Shown here one piece after another: positions 62,842 through 64,000 of a DNA stretch of 64,000 nucleotides. The translations under genes and the position numbers were made by a program. Within the stretch, counting starts at the first letter, position 1. Every line of letters begins with the position of its first letter. This DNA comes from Microglena sp. YARC (lineage: Eukaryota > Chlorophyta > Chlorophyceae > Chlamydomonadales > Chlamydomonadaceae): positions 19,859,144-19,923,143 of the forward strand of contig CM039464.1 of assembly GCA_022414725.1 (NCBI GenBank). Direction: 5' to 3'. Under the pieces are notes generated by a model. The model was not told where the DNA came from. It ran no database searches and worked only from the letters and a program-made list of their open reading frames with translations.

Positions 62842-64000
62842 GAACGAACGAATGGGGGAAAGTCATGAGAGAGATAAAATGAGCTGCAATATTGTTGTGG
62901 TCATTTCAGAGCTGATTTTTAACTCCGCTTTCATCATTTAGCTTACGGGTGGACTCTCGGGCACCCTTGTTTACAGTTTTGGACTCGAGCTTCAACTTTT
63001 TTTTTGATGGTAAGCCATATAATTGAATTGAGCTATATCATAGTTTTTGAGCCATTATTGAAGAATTAGACCAGGTTGCTAATGAATTAAGAGTCGGGGT
63101 TCGACTCCCCCTTCGGTCGCTCTTGGCGTTGCAGGTTGTCGTCAACCTCGATGGTAGCTTGTCCAGTTAAGGTGGGAGACTGCTCCCCACCCGCGTACGA
63201 CGGGCTCCCTTAACACCACGCCCCACCAGGCGTTATCATTACTTATTGAAGAATTGAATTGAGTTATGACATAGCTGTTAAGCCAATATTATTACTTAAT
63301 TGCTACCTCCATTTCGGAACGCGTTGTGCAGGTTTTAAGTGATCGTGCTGCACATGCACGACAGTTCGTCTTCCAATTTTAGTGCAATGCGCGTACCTCG
63401 TGCTTTTCCTCGTGTCATGACATGCATTTTATCGCAATTCACTGATTATTGGAAGACTGCGGTTGTTTGCGTCACGTGTGGAATGCAGACGAACGGAATT
63501 CCCTCTCTATCTATTACCCAGAACGAAGTCAGCACAGGGCAGCTCAAGACGCCAAATCGCTGGCTGAAACTATGTAATTAAGTTCAAGCTGCCCAATAAC
63601 AGGGCATGCAAAAAAGGTTAGAAGTCTGCGTCGTCCGAAAGACCTTGCTCTTGCTTGCTGAAGGCCGAATTGCTGGCTGGAGCTTAAACCGTGTTCAACT
63701 TCAAGAACTTCCGGTTTGGAACGCGTGCCATGTTTGAATTGCTTGTGCTGTGCATGCACGGCATATCATCTCCTTACTTTTAGTGTAACTTCAGAAAACA
63801 ATTATGGGTCAAACTCTGTATTAGAACATCAGTGCGGTGTGTCTTACTACCGGTAGCCAGGGGTAGCCATTTATTGTTACAGTCCATGTGATTCCATGTA
63901 TACCATATTGGACTGAAAATGCTGCCTCTCTAGATGTGCTTGCCTCTTTACCTCTGCGTTCTGAAATTGAGTTTACGGATTTGCGTTGAAGGGTTCAAGG
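62842..64000. other. Region downstream of serpin B
   Basis: It contains an R4 SINE (63085-63232, + strand, B box GGGGTTCGACTCCCC, tail GGGCTCCCTTAACACCACGC) and two R8 elements (63540-63590 and 63655-63712). The first TGTAA after the stop that I found is at 63573-63577 inside an R8. A diverged direct repeat with GTGCATGC(A/-)CG and TTTTAGTG lies at 63345-63385 and 63745-63785. No further gene is supported. Confidence 0.55.

Overview
This is eukaryotic nuclear DNA: a gene-sparse, repeat-saturated window with many-intron genes, GT-AG splice sites and very long introns. Three features fit a chlorophyte green alga, possibly a Dunaliella-like chlorophycean: TGTAA motifs downstream of stop codons, interstitial TTTAGGG runs, and mitochondrial OSCP and SSADH of ordinary eukaryotic type. 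The lineage is an inference and cannot be fixed from sequence alone. Exons were found by reading conserved family motifs across GT-AG boundaries and checking that intron phases join.

Layout. (1) 1069-1893 (+): 3' terminal exon of a Pro/Ala/Thr-rich protein with two RRIxPL motifs like the Asf1-binding B-domain of HIRA/CAF-1 p60. (2) 4356-11338 (+): complete six-exon gene for mitochondrial ATP synthase OSCP. (3) 13518-40306 (+): mitochondrial succinate-semialdehyde dehydrogenase, 11 exons over 26.8 kb. Exons 5 and 6 carry small indels in a stretch that looks poorly polished. (4) 42719-51493 (-): serpin A, 10 exons, convergent with SSADH. (5) 52575-62841 (+): serpin B, 8 exons, head-to-head with serpin A across about 1.1 kb that holds a small possible ORF. 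Each serpin has a full hinge and an Arg-Ser reactive loop.

Main observation. Nearly every exon edge has satellite copies of itself in the adjacent intron. These are 20-120 bp pieces holding a splice site plus the first or last 10-65 bp of the exon, present as 1-35 degenerate or tandem copies ('exon-edge echoes'). They occur at 15 or more boundaries in four unrelated genes and explain much of the intron length. In SSADH intron 3 a 57-bp unit carrying the exon 4 start is repeated about 16 times, and only the last copy has the AG acceptor. In serpin A, intron 6 has at both ends the same exon segment around CACAG|GTAATC, and serpin B lacks this intron. That is the signature expected of an intron born by tandem duplication of an AGGT-containing exon segment. 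The window appears to record intron birth and growth by local tandem duplication.

Mobile DNA. No transposon protein was recognised. At least nine short dispersed families recur: tRNA-derived SINEs, a roughly 100-130-bp retroposon with 11-13-bp target-site duplications (one copy sits on the serpin A stop codon), foldback elements with AGCAGCAGCTTCTAGGCAGC-type arms, TAGGGAACGG-ended palindromic MITEs, and others of unknown type. Most of the remainder is microsatellite and minisatellite.
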